From contig OZ260079.1 in assembly GCA_965284365.1 (NCBI GenBank), positions 3,286,001 to 3,350,000 of the forward strand: a DNA stretch of 64,000 nucleotides, in the 5' to 3' direction. A model generated the notes under the pieces. That model had not been told where the DNA came from, searched no databases, and saw only the letters and a program-made list of their open reading frames with translations. The DNA is from Phragmitibacter sp965284365 (lineage in GTDB: Bacteria > Verrucomicrobiota > Verrucomicrobiia > Verrucomicrobiales > Verrucomicrobiaceae). Positions 43,207-52,151 of this stretch are shown one piece after another; the stretch's first letter is position 1; every line of letters starts with the position of its first letter. Both the position numbers and the translations under genes were made by a program.

Positions 43207-44460
43207 ATGAGAACCCCTCTTTCTTGGACCAGTGCCACAGCCTTATTGTTGCTGACGGCGTTGTTGGCCAGTTGCGCCGTCCCTGCTCATCAAGGCGGCG
43301 GTGGTGGGGGCAGGCCCTCCAGTGGCGGCCCATTCCGTCTCGGGGTGGATGTCCTGGCTGGCAATGGTTGGGATCTCCTGCGTGGCAAACGTGTCGGCCT
43401 TATCTGCAACCAGACCAGCATGAATGCCTCTGGCAGCACGACGCGCATGGCCATGAAGCGCGGCGGGGTGAATCTGGTGGCGCTTTACGCGCCGGAGCAC
43501 GGCATTGATGGGACCATAGGCGCGGGCATTCATGTCGCCAATCGGCGCGACGCGCAGACCGGTCTGCCCGTCTATTCCCTCTACGGCAGCACGCGCAAGC
43601 CCACCCCCGCGATGCTCGCCCCCATCGACGTCCTCGTTTTTGATCTCCAGGACATTGGCTGCCGCAGTTACACCTACATTTCCACCATGGTCGTCGCCAT
43701 GGAAGCCTGCGGCGAAAATGGCAAACAGTTCGTGGTTCTGGATCGCCCCAATCCACTCGGCGGTCTGCGCGTCGAAGGCCCGCCGTTGGAGCCCAAGTGG
43801 AAGTCTTTCGTAGGCCAGGTGCCCATTCCTTATGTCCATGGCCTTACCGCCGGGGAACTCGCCATGATGGTCGTTGGCGAAGGATGGATCAAAAAGAACC
43901 CCGATCTTCGGGTGGTGCGCCTGTCTGGTTGGAATCGCTCCATGGTTTGGCGGGACACCGGGCTGCGCTGGTATCGCACTTCGCCAAACATTCCTCACGC
44001 GGACTCCCCGGCCTATTATGTGGCCACGGGAATTCTCGGCGGCGCGACCAATGTGGATATTGGCATCGGCACGGAGAATCCCTTCGGCTACGCAGGTGGA
44101 CGCGGCATCAATGCGGCCACCTTTGAGAAATATTGCGAGCGCCTCCCCATGCCGGGAGTCAGCTTCAGTGCCTATGAACGTAAAGGCTTTGGCGGTGTCC
44201 GACTCTCCATCAGTCCGCGCGCGGGCGCGAACCTCACGGCACTCGATGTTTACATGCTCGCGGAACTCAATCGCATGAAGCGCGGTGCCATTGTCAGCCA
44301 GATAAAAGGGGACAAGCTCAGCCTCTTTAACAAGGTTTACGGCAGTGATTCCTTGCGCAATAGTTTGGTGCGTGGAGTTTCTCCGGACCGCATCGTTGCA
44401 TCATGGCGTGGCTATGAGAACAGTTTCCGCTCGAAGCGGCAGCGGTATTTGTTGTATTAA
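43207..44460 (+). CDS. namZ: Exo-beta-N-acetylmuramidase NamZ-like lipoprotein (DUF1343)
   Basis: 417 residues from ATG 43207 (MRTPLSWTSATALLLLTALL). The signal ends in a lipobox LLASC, so it is a lipoprotein. DUF1343 / GH171 motifs: GKRVGLICNQTSMNASG, VNLVALYAPEHGIDG, VLVFDLQDIGCRSYTYISTM, FVVLDRPNPLGG, HGLTAGELAMM, YRTSPNIPHADSPAYYVATG, IGIGTENPFGYAG. Family members release MurNAc from the non-reducing end of peptidoglycan fragments and typically work with NagZ, whose gene lies next door. rsfS begins 10 bases downstream. Confidence 0.92.
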   Translation: MRTPLSWTSATALLLLTALLASCAVPAHQGGGGGGRPSSGGPFRLGVDVLAGNGWDLLRGKRVGLICNQTSMNASGSTTRMAMKRGGVNLVALYAPEHGIDGTIGAGIHVANRRDAQTGLPVYSLYGSTRKPTPAMLAPIDVLVFDLQDIGCRSYTYISTMVVAMEACGENGKQFVVLDRPNPLGGLRVEGPPLEPKWKSFVGQVPIPYVHGLTAGELAMMVVGEGWIKKNPDLRVVRLSGWNRSMVWRDTGLRWYRTSPNIPHADSPAYYVATGILGGATNVDIGIGTENPFGYAGGRGINAATFEKYCERLPMPGVSFSAYERKGFGGVRLSISPRAGANLTALDVYMLAELNRMKRGAIVSQIKGDKLSLFNKVYGSDSLRNSLVRGVSPDRIVASWRGYENSFRSKRQRYLLY

Positions 44461-44470
44461 TATTCCCAAA

Positions 44471-45010
44471 ATGGCGAAAAAGAAAAGTTCTCCCACTGTT
44501 CCGGTTGATCTGGAAAGAAGCATGGCCTTTGCCGCTGCACTCTATGCAGACGACAAAAAAGCGGAGGACATCGTCATCATGGATGTGCGGAATCTCTCGC
44601 CCGTCACCGACTATTACGTCATCACGACCGCGACCTCCATGCCGCACCTGAAAGCGGTGCGGAACGAAGTGCGCGAGCGTTTCTGGCTCGAACACCGTCG
44701 TAAGCCCATCGCCTCTGACGACAATATGGAGAGCCTCTGGCTCATCCTTCATTACGGCGATGTCATGGTGCATATTTTCCACAAGGAGAAGCGCGATTAC
44801 TACGCGCTTGAGGAACTTTGGGGTGATGCCCCACGCGTCCCCTGGGAACCACCCGCGCCTCCCGCGCCGCCTAAACCCGCACCCGTTGCCAAGAAGGTTG
44901 CGAAAAAGGCCCCCGCGTTGAAGAAGACCGCGACCGTGAAAAAGGCGGCCAAGAAAGCCGTCTCCAGCGCCAAGCCCAAAAAAGGCCCCGGCGTGAATGG
45001 CTCTCGCTAA
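44471..45010 (+). CDS. rsfS: Ribosomal silencing factor RsfS with H1-like tail
   Basis: 179 residues from ATG 44471 (MAKKKSSPTVPVDLERSM). Core at ~12-120: KKAEDIVIMDVRNLSPVTDY, YVITTATSMPHLKAVRNEVR, ESLWLILHYGDVMVHIFHKE, YYALEELWGDAP, matching RsfS, which binds L14 and blocks subunit joining. After residue ~128 comes a Pro-rich linker then a Lys/Ala repeat (VAKKVAKKAPALKKTATVKK), unlike usual ~110-residue RsfS, resembling histone H1 tails. It probably adds nucleic-acid binding. Confidence 0.93.
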   Translation: MAKKKSSPTVPVDLERSMAFAAALYADDKKAEDIVIMDVRNLSPVTDYYVITTATSMPHLKAVRNEVRERFWLEHRRKPIASDDNMESLWLILHYGDVMVHIFHKEKRDYYALEELWGDAPRVPWEPPAPPAPPKPAPVAKKVAKKAPALKKTATVKKAAKKAVSSAKPKKGPGVNGSR

Positions 45011-45223
45011 GCGGGCGTCCAGCCCTCCTTCAGTCCACTTACCGCTACGCCGGCGGTGAGGGTAGTGCGTGTTTCGTTGCCGCTGCATCGGCGCACCTGC
45101 GCGGTTCGCCCACACGTTCAGCGACTTACCCACCCCGCCTCGTCTTCCAAAGACGCCACTTGCCCTCCCGCCTCATCCGCGACATGGAACAAGGCTGCAT
45201 TTTTCCCAGCCTAACCCAGACAC

Positions 45224-46480
45224 ATGCGAATCGAGATCATCAACACGGGCACCGAGCTGCTCATCGGCGACGTTATTAATACCAATGCCGCCTGGCTGGG
45301 GCAGCGCTTGGTAGAACTTGGGTTCCAGATCCAACGCTCCACCTGTGTGCCGGACGGTGACGCCATCAATGTCGCCCTTGAGGAAGCCTGCCGACGGTCT
45401 GATCTGGTTATTGTCACGGGAGGCCTTGGGCCGACGTCGGATGATGTTTCCCGGGAAGCCGCCGCCTTCGTTTTTGGCGTGGAGTTGGCCATCAGAGATG
45501 AAGTTATCCGCACCCTTGAGGCCTTTTTCGCCAAACGGGGTATGACCGTGAACGAGCATAATCGCCGTCAGGCCCTCGCGCCTTTGGCCGCTGAAGTGCT
45601 GCCTAATCCCCATGGTACCGCTCCCGGCCTCTACCTGCCAGCCAGCATGGGCACGGCTCGTGGCCTGAATTGCGCGGTCTTCCTGCTGCCCGGTCCTCCG
45701 CGCGAACTGAAGCCCATGATGAATGAGCAGGTCGTGCCGAGGCTCAGTGCCTTCGCTGCTTCCCCGTCAGATCGTGTCTGCCGCTATTTTAAATACACTG
45801 GTCTCGGCGAATCGAATATCTCCATGGCGCTCCAGGCGGAGCTGGAAGCCATCGGTGACTTGGAGATCGGTTATTGCCTTGGAAAAGGGGACGTGGATGT
45901 CCGTCTCGCTGGACCGAGCGCCGCCATGGAACTCGCTGCCCGCGTGTGCCGTTCTCGCCTCAGCGAATACCTCGTCTCAGACGACCGAAAGCTCCTGGAA
46001 GAAGTTGTAGTGAAGCAGTTGGCTTCCCGGGAACAATGCGTCAGCACCGCAGAGAGTTGCACCGGAGGCTTCATCGCCAACCGGATCACGGATGTCAGCG
46101 GCGCTTCGTCCGTCTTTGGTCAGGGTTTTGTTACCTACGCGAACGAAGCGAAAAGCCGTCTTCTAGGCGTCCCGGCGGAACTCATCGCCACCCACGGCGC
46201 GGTCAGTGAGGAAGTCGCCGCCGCCATGGCGGAGGGTTGCTTGGCAGCCAGCGGGGCCGATCATGCCCTTGCCGTCACCGGAATTGCCGGTCCGACAGGC
46301 GGATCTGAAGAAAAACCGGTGGGCACCGTTTTCATCGCCCTGGCCTCAAAAGGGGTGCCCGTGGAGGTGCGCCGTCGATGGTACAGTGGCGGACGGGACC
46401 GCTTTAAAATCCTTACCAGCCAGACGGCTCTGGATTTTCTCCGTCGCAGATTGTGCGGGTATATCTTGCCCCTGGATTGA
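45224..46480 (+). CDS. cinA: CinA (competence/damage-inducible protein, NMN amidohydrolase domain)
   Basis: 418 residues. N-terminal molybdopterin-binding-like COG1058 domain (IEIINTGTELLIGDVINTNA, LVIVTGGLGPTSDDVSREA, FLLPGPPRELKPM). C-terminal CinA domain (CVSTAESCTGGFIANRITDV, FVTYANEAKSRLLGVPAELI, HALAVTGIAGPTGGSEEKPV), with nicotinamide mononucleotide deamidase and ADP-ribose pyrophosphatase activities in the family. It stands alone after rsfS by 213 bases. Confidence 0.94.
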   Translation: MRIEIINTGTELLIGDVINTNAAWLGQRLVELGFQIQRSTCVPDGDAINVALEEACRRSDLVIVTGGLGPTSDDVSREAAAFVFGVELAIRDEVIRTLEAFFAKRGMTVNEHNRRQALAPLAAEVLPNPHGTAPGLYLPASMGTARGLNCAVFLLPGPPRELKPMMNEQVVPRLSAFAASPSDRVCRYFKYTGLGESNISMALQAELEAIGDLEIGYCLGKGDVDVRLAGPSAAMELAARVCRSRLSEYLVSDDRKLLEEVVVKQLASREQCVSTAESCTGGFIANRITDVSGASSVFGQGFVTYANEAKSRLLGVPAELIATHGAVSEEVAAAMAEGCLAASGADHALAVTGIAGPTGGSEEKPVGTVFIALASKGVPVEVRRRWYSGGRDRFKILTSQTALDFLRRRLCGYILPLD

Positions 46481-46537
46481 CAAACCAGTAAAATACCGTC
46501 CGGCTTCGCTCCCGGCGGAGCCTTTTCCCCCCTGCCT

Positions 46538-48580
46538 ATGACCGTTCCTGGCTTTTTTGGTAACCCGTCGTCACGTGTCAGCACTGCTACCTTCTGGCGG
46601 CGAACTGTCACCGTGTGCGCCACACTGATGTTTGCCTGCATGGCAACGAGTGTCGTCATGGCAGACGTGAACCGCACGGGAACGGAACAGAAGGAAAAGA
46701 AGAAGAAAAAAGAAAAGGAGATGCCCGTCATCCCGGAAGGGCATGACACCACGGCCAACTTCGTGGCCGGTCAATCCGTGGATATTGAACTCGAGGCTGC
46801 CACAGGTTCCCTGAAACAGGTCGAGTTCATCATCCGCAAGCCGCCCCAATACGGTACGCTGTCCGCCCCCCGCCCTCATCCACGGGACAACAACAAAGCA
46901 GTCATCACCTACCAGCATAGCGGCGTTGACTCCCCCCTGGCAGACAGCTTCGCATTTGCTGGCCGCATTTACGGCGGACCTTTCTCTGCCCCTGCCACGG
47001 TGACCCTTTATGGGAAGAAGTTTGATCCGATCCTCGATGTCATCAACACCCCTCAGTTCGGCAAAGTCTTTGTCGGAGGAGAGTCCGTCGCCCGGGTAAC
47101 GATCAAAAACACCGGCGTGGCACCCTGCAGTATGCCGCTGGCGTTTCATCCTCCCTGGTCGGGACCATCCAGTCTTGATTTGGCCCCAGGTAAAACCACG
47201 GAAATCCTGATTGGTTTCCGCCCTCAGGTCGCCGGGAACTATCGTCATAAACTGCAACTTCAGCCCGGTATCGAATCCAGCATCCTGTATCTCTACGGTG
47301 ACTGCGTCCAGGCGCTCACTGTTACGCCAGGCCGCCTCAGCCTCGGCGTCAATCCCAAGACCGGCGAGCGCACGGGGGTTCTCAAGTTGGTCAATTCCCT
47401 CAACTACGCTGCCAAATACAATGTGAAACTGCCTGCCCGTCTGCAAGGCCAGGCAACGGTGGATGTGGCTGCTCTGGGTGCGCAGGAGATTGTTCTGAAA
47501 CTCCCCGCCACGGATGTGCAGCCGTTCCAGGGAGAATTGATCCTCGAGGGTGAAGGTACCGTCGAAAGGGCCCAGGTGGAGGCCAGTGCCAAGCCATCCG
47601 AGCTGAAACTTGTCTCACCGGATAACGATGTTTTGGATTTTGCCAAAGTTGAGCAGGGCAGCTACCCGAAACCGACCGTGATCATCGCTAATGTTGGGGG
47701 GCAGGCCCTCGTGACCAGCGTGCAGGCGACTCCTCCTTTCTCAGCCCAGGGGGAGGGCCAGACCTTCCGTCTGGATCCAGGGCAGGAGCACCAGTTCCCG
47801 GTGCAAGTCAGCACGGCAAGCCTCGGTAAGTTCGCTGGCGAATTGCGCATTTCTGGCGGCGCGACGACGCGCCGGGTGGAACTGCGCGCTGAGGTCGTGC
47901 CCGGCACGGCGCCAATCGCGCCCCCGCTGGCTGTGAGCAATCCGGCAAATACTACCAGCAAGGATAAGACAGCCGAGAGTGCCGACGCCGCATCCAAGAA
48001 GGGGAAACCGAAACCGCAGAAATTCGCCAAAGACGGAACTTCTTTGGACCCCATGCCGCAGTTGCCTCCGCGTACTCCGGCACAGTTGAAAATCATGAAT
48101 CTGCTCGCCACCCAGGGCCCTCCCAAACCAGCGACGGCGTTTACCACTGGCTTGGAAGGTGCGAGTGAGATCGAGGTGGTTGCTCGCACTTCCAACACCA
48201 TTACTCTCGCCTGGAAAAAGACGCTTACTGAGCCCTTCGGATGGCGCGTCGAAACATCTCAGACGATGCTTGCCAAGGCGAGCCAAGCTCACTTCAAGGT
48301 TTGGAATCCTGTAGTCCGTTTGCAGAAAATCGATGGTGATCCGCAAAAAGTGACGTTCAAGATTCTTGGCCTCAAGCCCGCCACTCAATACGAATTCCGC
48401 ACTTATGCCGGGGACAAGCAGGGTAAGTTATCTCCCGTCTCCCCTACCGTGCAGACCAGCACACTTGAACCCTGGCGGATGCCGGCCTGGGTCTGGCGCG
48501 TCTTGCTTATCGGAGGCCTTGGCATTGCTCTATACGTGCTGCTCCGCGTGCGGCGTGGAGATTTCGAACTCGAGTTCTAA
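46538..48580 (+). CDS. Membrane-anchored surface protein with ASH/Ig-like and Fn3 domains
   Basis: 680 residues. Signal region (TVTVCATLMFACMATSVVMA) then a Lys/Glu-rich stretch (TEQKEKKKKKEKEMP). Beta-domains follow: a VAGQSVDIELEA domain, then ASPM-SPD-2-Hydin-type repeats (INTPQFGKVFVGGESVARVT, VLDFAKVEQGSYPKPTVIIA), a Lys/Pro-rich linker, a fibronectin III domain (IEVVARTSNTITLAWKKT ... YEFRTYAGDKQGKLSPVSPT) and a C-terminal membrane helix (AWVWRVLLIGGLGIALYVLL) with a short cytoplasmic tail. It probably binds proteins or polymers on the cell surface. Confidence 0.82.
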   Translation: MTVPGFFGNPSSRVSTATFWRRTVTVCATLMFACMATSVVMADVNRTGTEQKEKKKKKEKEMPVIPEGHDTTANFVAGQSVDIELEAATGSLKQVEFIIRKPPQYGTLSAPRPHPRDNNKAVITYQHSGVDSPLADSFAFAGRIYGGPFSAPATVTLYGKKFDPILDVINTPQFGKVFVGGESVARVTIKNTGVAPCSMPLAFHPPWSGPSSLDLAPGKTTEILIGFRPQVAGNYRHKLQLQPGIESSILYLYGDCVQALTVTPGRLSLGVNPKTGERTGVLKLVNSLNYAAKYNVKLPARLQGQATVDVAALGAQEIVLKLPATDVQPFQGELILEGEGTVERAQVEASAKPSELKLVSPDNDVLDFAKVEQGSYPKPTVIIANVGGQALVTSVQATPPFSAQGEGQTFRLDPGQEHQFPVQVSTASLGKFAGELRISGGATTRRVELRAEVVPGTAPIAPPLAVSNPANTTSKDKTAESADAASKKGKPKPQKFAKDGTSLDPMPQLPPRTPAQLKIMNLLATQGPPKPATAFTTGLEGASEIEVVARTSNTITLAWKKTLTEPFGWRVETSQTMLAKASQAHFKVWNPVVRLQKIDGDPQKVTFKILGLKPATQYEFRTYAGDKQGKLSPVSPTVQTSTLEPWRMPAWVWRVLLIGGLGIALYVLLRVRRGDFELEF

Positions 48581-48641
48581 CCGTGCTAAGCAGCATCAGT
48601 TAGACTGAACAGGGTAGTGCGATAACGTTCGAGTCGCTAAG

Positions 48642-48833
48642 TCATCGCATCTCTACCGCAGCAGGCTTTGGATCCTGTGCGGCCGCCTTCCCGCCTTCAG
48701 AGATACCTTCACTCCAAAGGAACCACCAAGCGAGCACTCCCAAGGCCGCAAGAAGGACAATGAGGATCAGAACGGCGCAGCCATTGATCTTCCACTTTGG
48801 CTCATGCAACGGGCTGTCGGGATTGGGATTCAT
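48642..48833 (-). CDS. Small single-span membrane protein
   Basis: 63 residues. One hydrophobic helix (INGCAVLILIVLLAALGVLA) flanked by polar ends. No family recognised. It follows the zinc-ribbon membrane protein gene (87 bases) on the same strand. Confidence 0.55.
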   Translation of the reverse strand: MNPNPDSPLHEPKWKINGCAVLILIVLLAALGVLAWWFLWSEGISEGGKAAAQDPKPAAVEMR

Positions 48834-48919
48834 ACGGTTCCAAAGAGAAATCGCGTGATCCCGAGATAGAGGATGTGCGGTTCTTCCGCTGCTCCCCGTC
48901 TGCCGCCCGAATCAAGACC

Positions 48920-49357
48920 TCACTTTTTCAACCGGAAGGACGTGCCGCAATACATGCAGCGGAAGGACCAGCGGCAAAGGACGTCGATAATGGCGGTCCA
49001 GACATAGCCCAACAGAGGGAAACGGTGAGCATCCCGATGCTTGTGACAGGATTTGGAATGCAGAACGGTGCCGTGGCACAGTGGGCAACTCAGAGTCTGA
49101 GCCTTGGCAAAGGCAGCCACGCGGAGGAAGGCATAGCCGAAGAGCGATCCCAGCGCGGCATAACCCAAGTCGGGATTCGGAGCCATCGCCAGTCGCACGA
49201 AGAACCAGCCGAAGGCTACCAGGCTAGCCAGCGCGCCCAAACGCATCATAGCAATGCCGACAAGCATGCCGGGCCTGCTGAAGTGCCGAGGCTTCCGGAC
49301 GCGGTAATAGGGGTTGGGAGCCCCCTGGACAGGTGTGGGTGAGATGTAAGTATCCAC
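48920..49357 (-). CDS. Membrane protein with zinc-binding cysteines
   Basis: 145 residues. Two hydrophobic segments near the N-terminus (MLVGIAMMRLGALASLVAFG, ALGSLFGYAFLRVAAFA) and a cysteine-rich C-terminal half: CPLCHGTVLHSKSCHKHRDA and CMYCGTSFRLKK, four CxxC-type ligands likely to hold zinc. I do not recognise the family; relatives with this arrangement exist as uncharacterised Verrucomicrobia proteins, but this is from memory. Confidence 0.6.
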   Translation of the reverse strand: MDTYISPTPVQGAPNPYYRVRKPRHFSRPGMLVGIAMMRLGALASLVAFGWFFVRLAMAPNPDLGYAALGSLFGYAFLRVAAFAKAQTLSCPLCHGTVLHSKSCHKHRDAHRFPLLGYVWTAIIDVLCRWSFRCMYCGTSFRLKK

Positions 49358-49459
49358 ACCGCAATTATGATGGAAATTATAATAAATGCAACTGCAATAT
49401 CGAAATAAGAATCGTTTTTGAGAGACATTTTCGCTGAACAGTTTAGCTGGAATACTGCG

Positions 49460-50962
49460 TTACTCATTCGACCTGAGGTCGTAACAAAGAAAACGTTGTC
49501 CCGTTTTGCCGCGAACCTGCTCCTCGTAATTTTGGCTCACATATAATAATCCGCGACTCAAAGCTGGGAGACACCAAGTGTGCGGCGCGTAAAAAAGCTG
49601 CGCCTGAGCCTCAATGCGGACGCCATCCGGGGTCAGGTCCATCCACATGAGGGTGCCCAGTTCCCCCAGACACAGAAATTTGCCATCCACATGCAGCAGA
49701 CTGGCGCGCTGGATGCCCAATTGCCCGGGCCGTCCAGCGTTCACTTCCTTGTCGTCCCACATAACATCTTTGCGCCACATCGGCTTTCCAGTGGCAGCTT
49801 CGAAGCATGTCAGCTTGGCGATACGCTCTGTCTCGCCGTCGATCCCGTAAAGGTAGCCTTCGTGCAGCACCGGATTCATCCAATGCACCGCGAACTTCGG
49901 GCTTCGCCAAACCTCTTTGGCCTTCAGCTCCTCATCGAATTCCAGGTAAACGCCGCCCAGCGGCCGCCCCTTGGGATAGGCAGTCGTGATGAAAACCCCA
50001 TTCCGATCCGGCACGATGACAGGCGAGGTCGCATTGACTGAGATGTAGTCATCCGCCCGCCAGGGGAAGCGCTCATGCACCTGACCGTTCCCTGGATTGA
50101 TGCACAACAGCCCACCGGTGGCGGGATCGCTCTCTCCTCCAGTGAAAACCATTACCGTCTGCTGCCCGTGAATCTTCGCGGGCACAGGCGTCGCATAACT
50201 CGCGCCCCACTCGTCCTTCACACCCCAGAGCAGCTTGCCAGTCTGCAAGTCGAAGGCCGCGACGGCCAATCGCGGTTCTCGTCCACCGAGGTTCAGGATC
50301 ACTTTCCCATCCATGACCAACGGCGAGCCGCCGTGGCCAAAGAAGTCCTGCGGTGTATCGAACTCCGCCCGCAGATCCCGCTGCCAGATGACCTTACCTG
50401 TGCGCAGTTCGAGACAGGTGAGCTTGCAGGTGACTCCCAGCGTCACCACCAGATCGCCCGCGATGACCGGACTGCCGCGCGGGCCATTGGCATAACCGAA
50501 GCGATCCCGATAGGGAGCGTCGTAGTCATACACCCAATAGCGCAGCCCCGTTTCCGGCTGCAGGCATTCAATCGTCTCTTTCCCATCAATCGAATGGAAC
50601 AGTACTATATAGTCATCTGAGATCGCAGGAGACGTGTAGCCATCGCCCTTGATGATCTCCCAGACTTTAACCGGCCCACTTTCGGGGAACTGATGCAGCA
50701 GTTTGGTCTCGGGAGATTTCGCATCGTGATTCGGCCCCAGGAAGCTTGGCCAGGCACTGGTCACGGCATCTTTCGGCAGAGGCTTCGGAGCTTGAAAAAA
50801 TTTCAGCCGGTCAAACTTCTGCGGCGTGAGTGCCGGAGCGGCGGGATCTGAGCGCGGCTGCACCTGCGCCGGCGCCGGGTCCACGATGGCTTGGGCATGC
50901 ACCGGCATCGCGCCAGCGAGGAACAAGCAGATGCATGATAACGGGATGGACAGCGGCCTCAT
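49460..50962 (-). CDS. Secreted PQQ-type beta-propeller protein
   Basis: 500 residues with a Sec signal (SIPLSCICLFLAGAMPVHAQ). Multiple PQQ/WD-like propeller blades: DYIVLFHSIDGKETIECLQP, VVTLGVTCKLTCLELRTGKV, AVAAFDLQTGKLLWGVKDEW, AKLTCFEAATGKPMWRKDVM. No quinoprotein dehydrogenase catalytic residues are obvious, so it resembles BamB-like or uncharacterised outer-membrane-associated propellers. It is abundant as a type in Verrucomicrobia. It is divergent from the Dabb lipoprotein gene 23 bases away. Confidence 0.82.
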   Translation of the reverse strand: MRPLSIPLSCICLFLAGAMPVHAQAIVDPAPAQVQPRSDPAAPALTPQKFDRLKFFQAPKPLPKDAVTSAWPSFLGPNHDAKSPETKLLHQFPESGPVKVWEIIKGDGYTSPAISDDYIVLFHSIDGKETIECLQPETGLRYWVYDYDAPYRDRFGYANGPRGSPVIAGDLVVTLGVTCKLTCLELRTGKVIWQRDLRAEFDTPQDFFGHGGSPLVMDGKVILNLGGREPRLAVAAFDLQTGKLLWGVKDEWGASYATPVPAKIHGQQTVMVFTGGESDPATGGLLCINPGNGQVHERFPWRADDYISVNATSPVIVPDRNGVFITTAYPKGRPLGGVYLEFDEELKAKEVWRSPKFAVHWMNPVLHEGYLYGIDGETERIAKLTCFEAATGKPMWRKDVMWDDKEVNAGRPGQLGIQRASLLHVDGKFLCLGELGTLMWMDLTPDGVRIEAQAQLFYAPHTWCLPALSRGLLYVSQNYEEQVRGKTGQRFLCYDLRSNE

Positions 50963-50985
50963 ATTTCTGCAAGCTACCCGCTCGT

Positions 50986-51399
50986 ATGTCCAAATCCAAA
51001 TTCTTCATGAGCCTGTTCGCCGCACTGGTGATGACCGGCAGCCTGATGCTCTCCTCGTGCGCCAGCATGTGTCCGGCCAAACCCAAAGCCGGCGAGGTCG
51101 AGCACCTCGTCCTCGTGTGGCTGAAGAAACCCGGCAATGCAGAAGATCGCGCGGCTATCATCGCAGCGGCAAAATCCTTCAAGTCCATCCCCGGCGTGCT
51201 TTCGGTTTCGGCGGGTGAAGTCATTGGCAGCGAGCGTCCGGTCGTTGATGACAGCTACGACGTCGGCATCGCCATCCGCTTCAGCTCGAATGCTGCACTG
51301 GACGGTTACGAAAAACATCCCGACCATGTGAAGGCGGTGAACGAGATACTGAAGCCGAAGCTCAGCAAGCTCACTGTCTATGATTTCACGGTGAAGTGA
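50986..51399 (+). CDS. Dabb-domain lipoprotein
   Basis: 137 residues from ATG 50986. Signal with a lipobox (MTGSLMLSSCASMC). Residues ~40-137 form a stress-responsive A/B barrel (Dabb) domain: VEHLVLVWLKKPGNAEDRAA, IPGVLSVSAGEVIGSERPVV, YDVGIAIRFSSNAALDGYEK, HPDHVKAVNEILKPKLSKLT. Dabb proteins are small dimeric barrels with varied roles. Function here is unknown. Confidence 0.85.
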   Translation: MSKSKFFMSLFAALVMTGSLMLSSCASMCPAKPKAGEVEHLVLVWLKKPGNAEDRAAIIAAAKSFKSIPGVLSVSAGEVIGSERPVVDDSYDVGIAIRFSSNAALDGYEKHPDHVKAVNEILKPKLSKLTVYDFTVK

Positions 51400-51506
51400 T
51401 ATAAGTCGTTTTTTCATGAGTGCTCCGGGTAGGCATGAATTTTGTCCGGAGCGCTGCTTCGTATTTGACTCACGGTGGGCTTGACCCACCATTGCGGAAC
51501 ACGCCC

Positions 51507-52121
51507 ATGGCTACTGACACAAAGGATAAACTCCACCTCGTCCGCAATTCCAAGATTCACGGCCGCGGCCTGTATGCCCGGAAGGACATCCCGAAGGACA
51601 CGTGGATCCTGCAATACGTGGGCACCAAGATCGACAAGGACGAGAGCGACCGCCGCGCCAATGACCTATTGGAAAAAGCCAAGATCGATGGCGGCGCCAA
51701 GGTCTACATGTTCATCCTCAATGACAAGTGGGACATCGACGGGAACGTCTCCTGGAATCCCGCGCGTCTCATGAACCACTCGTGCGACCCGAATGTGGAA
51801 GCACAGACCTGGAAGGAAAAAGAGATCTGGTTCATCGCGCTCAAGGACATCAAAAAAGGCGACGAACTCACTTTCAACTACGGTTTTGATCTCTCCTGCT
51901 GGCTGGACCATCCCTGCCTCTGTGGCTCGCCGAATTGCGTGGGCTACATCGCATCGGAGGAATACTGGCCCAGTCTGAAACGGAAAGTCGCCGCCAAGAA
52001 TGCCTGGGCTAAACGGAAGAAGGCAGCCCGGAAAGCCGCTAAGCAAGCCACCAAGAAGACGACCAAAGCCGTGAAGGCTGTAAAGAAATCGCCGAAGAAG
52101 TCGAAGGCCAAGAAAGCTTGA
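51507..52121 (+). CDS. SET-domain protein lysine methyltransferase with histone-H1-like tail
   Basis: 204 residues from ATG 51507 (MATDTKDKLHLVRNSKIHGR). SET motifs: GRGLYARKDIPKDTWILQYV, RLMNHSCDPNVEAQTWKEKE (NHSCDPN), and KKGDELTFNYGFD; then a post-SET cysteine cluster (CLCGSPNCVGYI). SET enzymes methylate lysines using SAM. The last ~55 residues are Lys/Ala-rich (KKAARKAAKQATKKTTKAVK), like histone H1 or chlamydial Hc1/Hc2 proteins, and may be either a DNA-binding tail or the enzyme's own substrate. Confidence 0.88.
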   Translation: MATDTKDKLHLVRNSKIHGRGLYARKDIPKDTWILQYVGTKIDKDESDRRANDLLEKAKIDGGAKVYMFILNDKWDIDGNVSWNPARLMNHSCDPNVEAQTWKEKEIWFIALKDIKKGDELTFNYGFDLSCWLDHPCLCGSPNCVGYIASEEYWPSLKRKVAAKNAWAKRKKAARKAAKQATKKTTKAVKAVKKSPKKSKAKKA

Positions 52122-52151
52122 CCCGGTAGGGCAGCGGGGCTTTGTGGTTGG

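Noticed and set aside
49246..49467. Short minus-strand frame with a hydrophobic stretch
   Set aside because: Largely overlaps the zinc-cysteine membrane protein gene in another frame; no ribosome binding site or family support.
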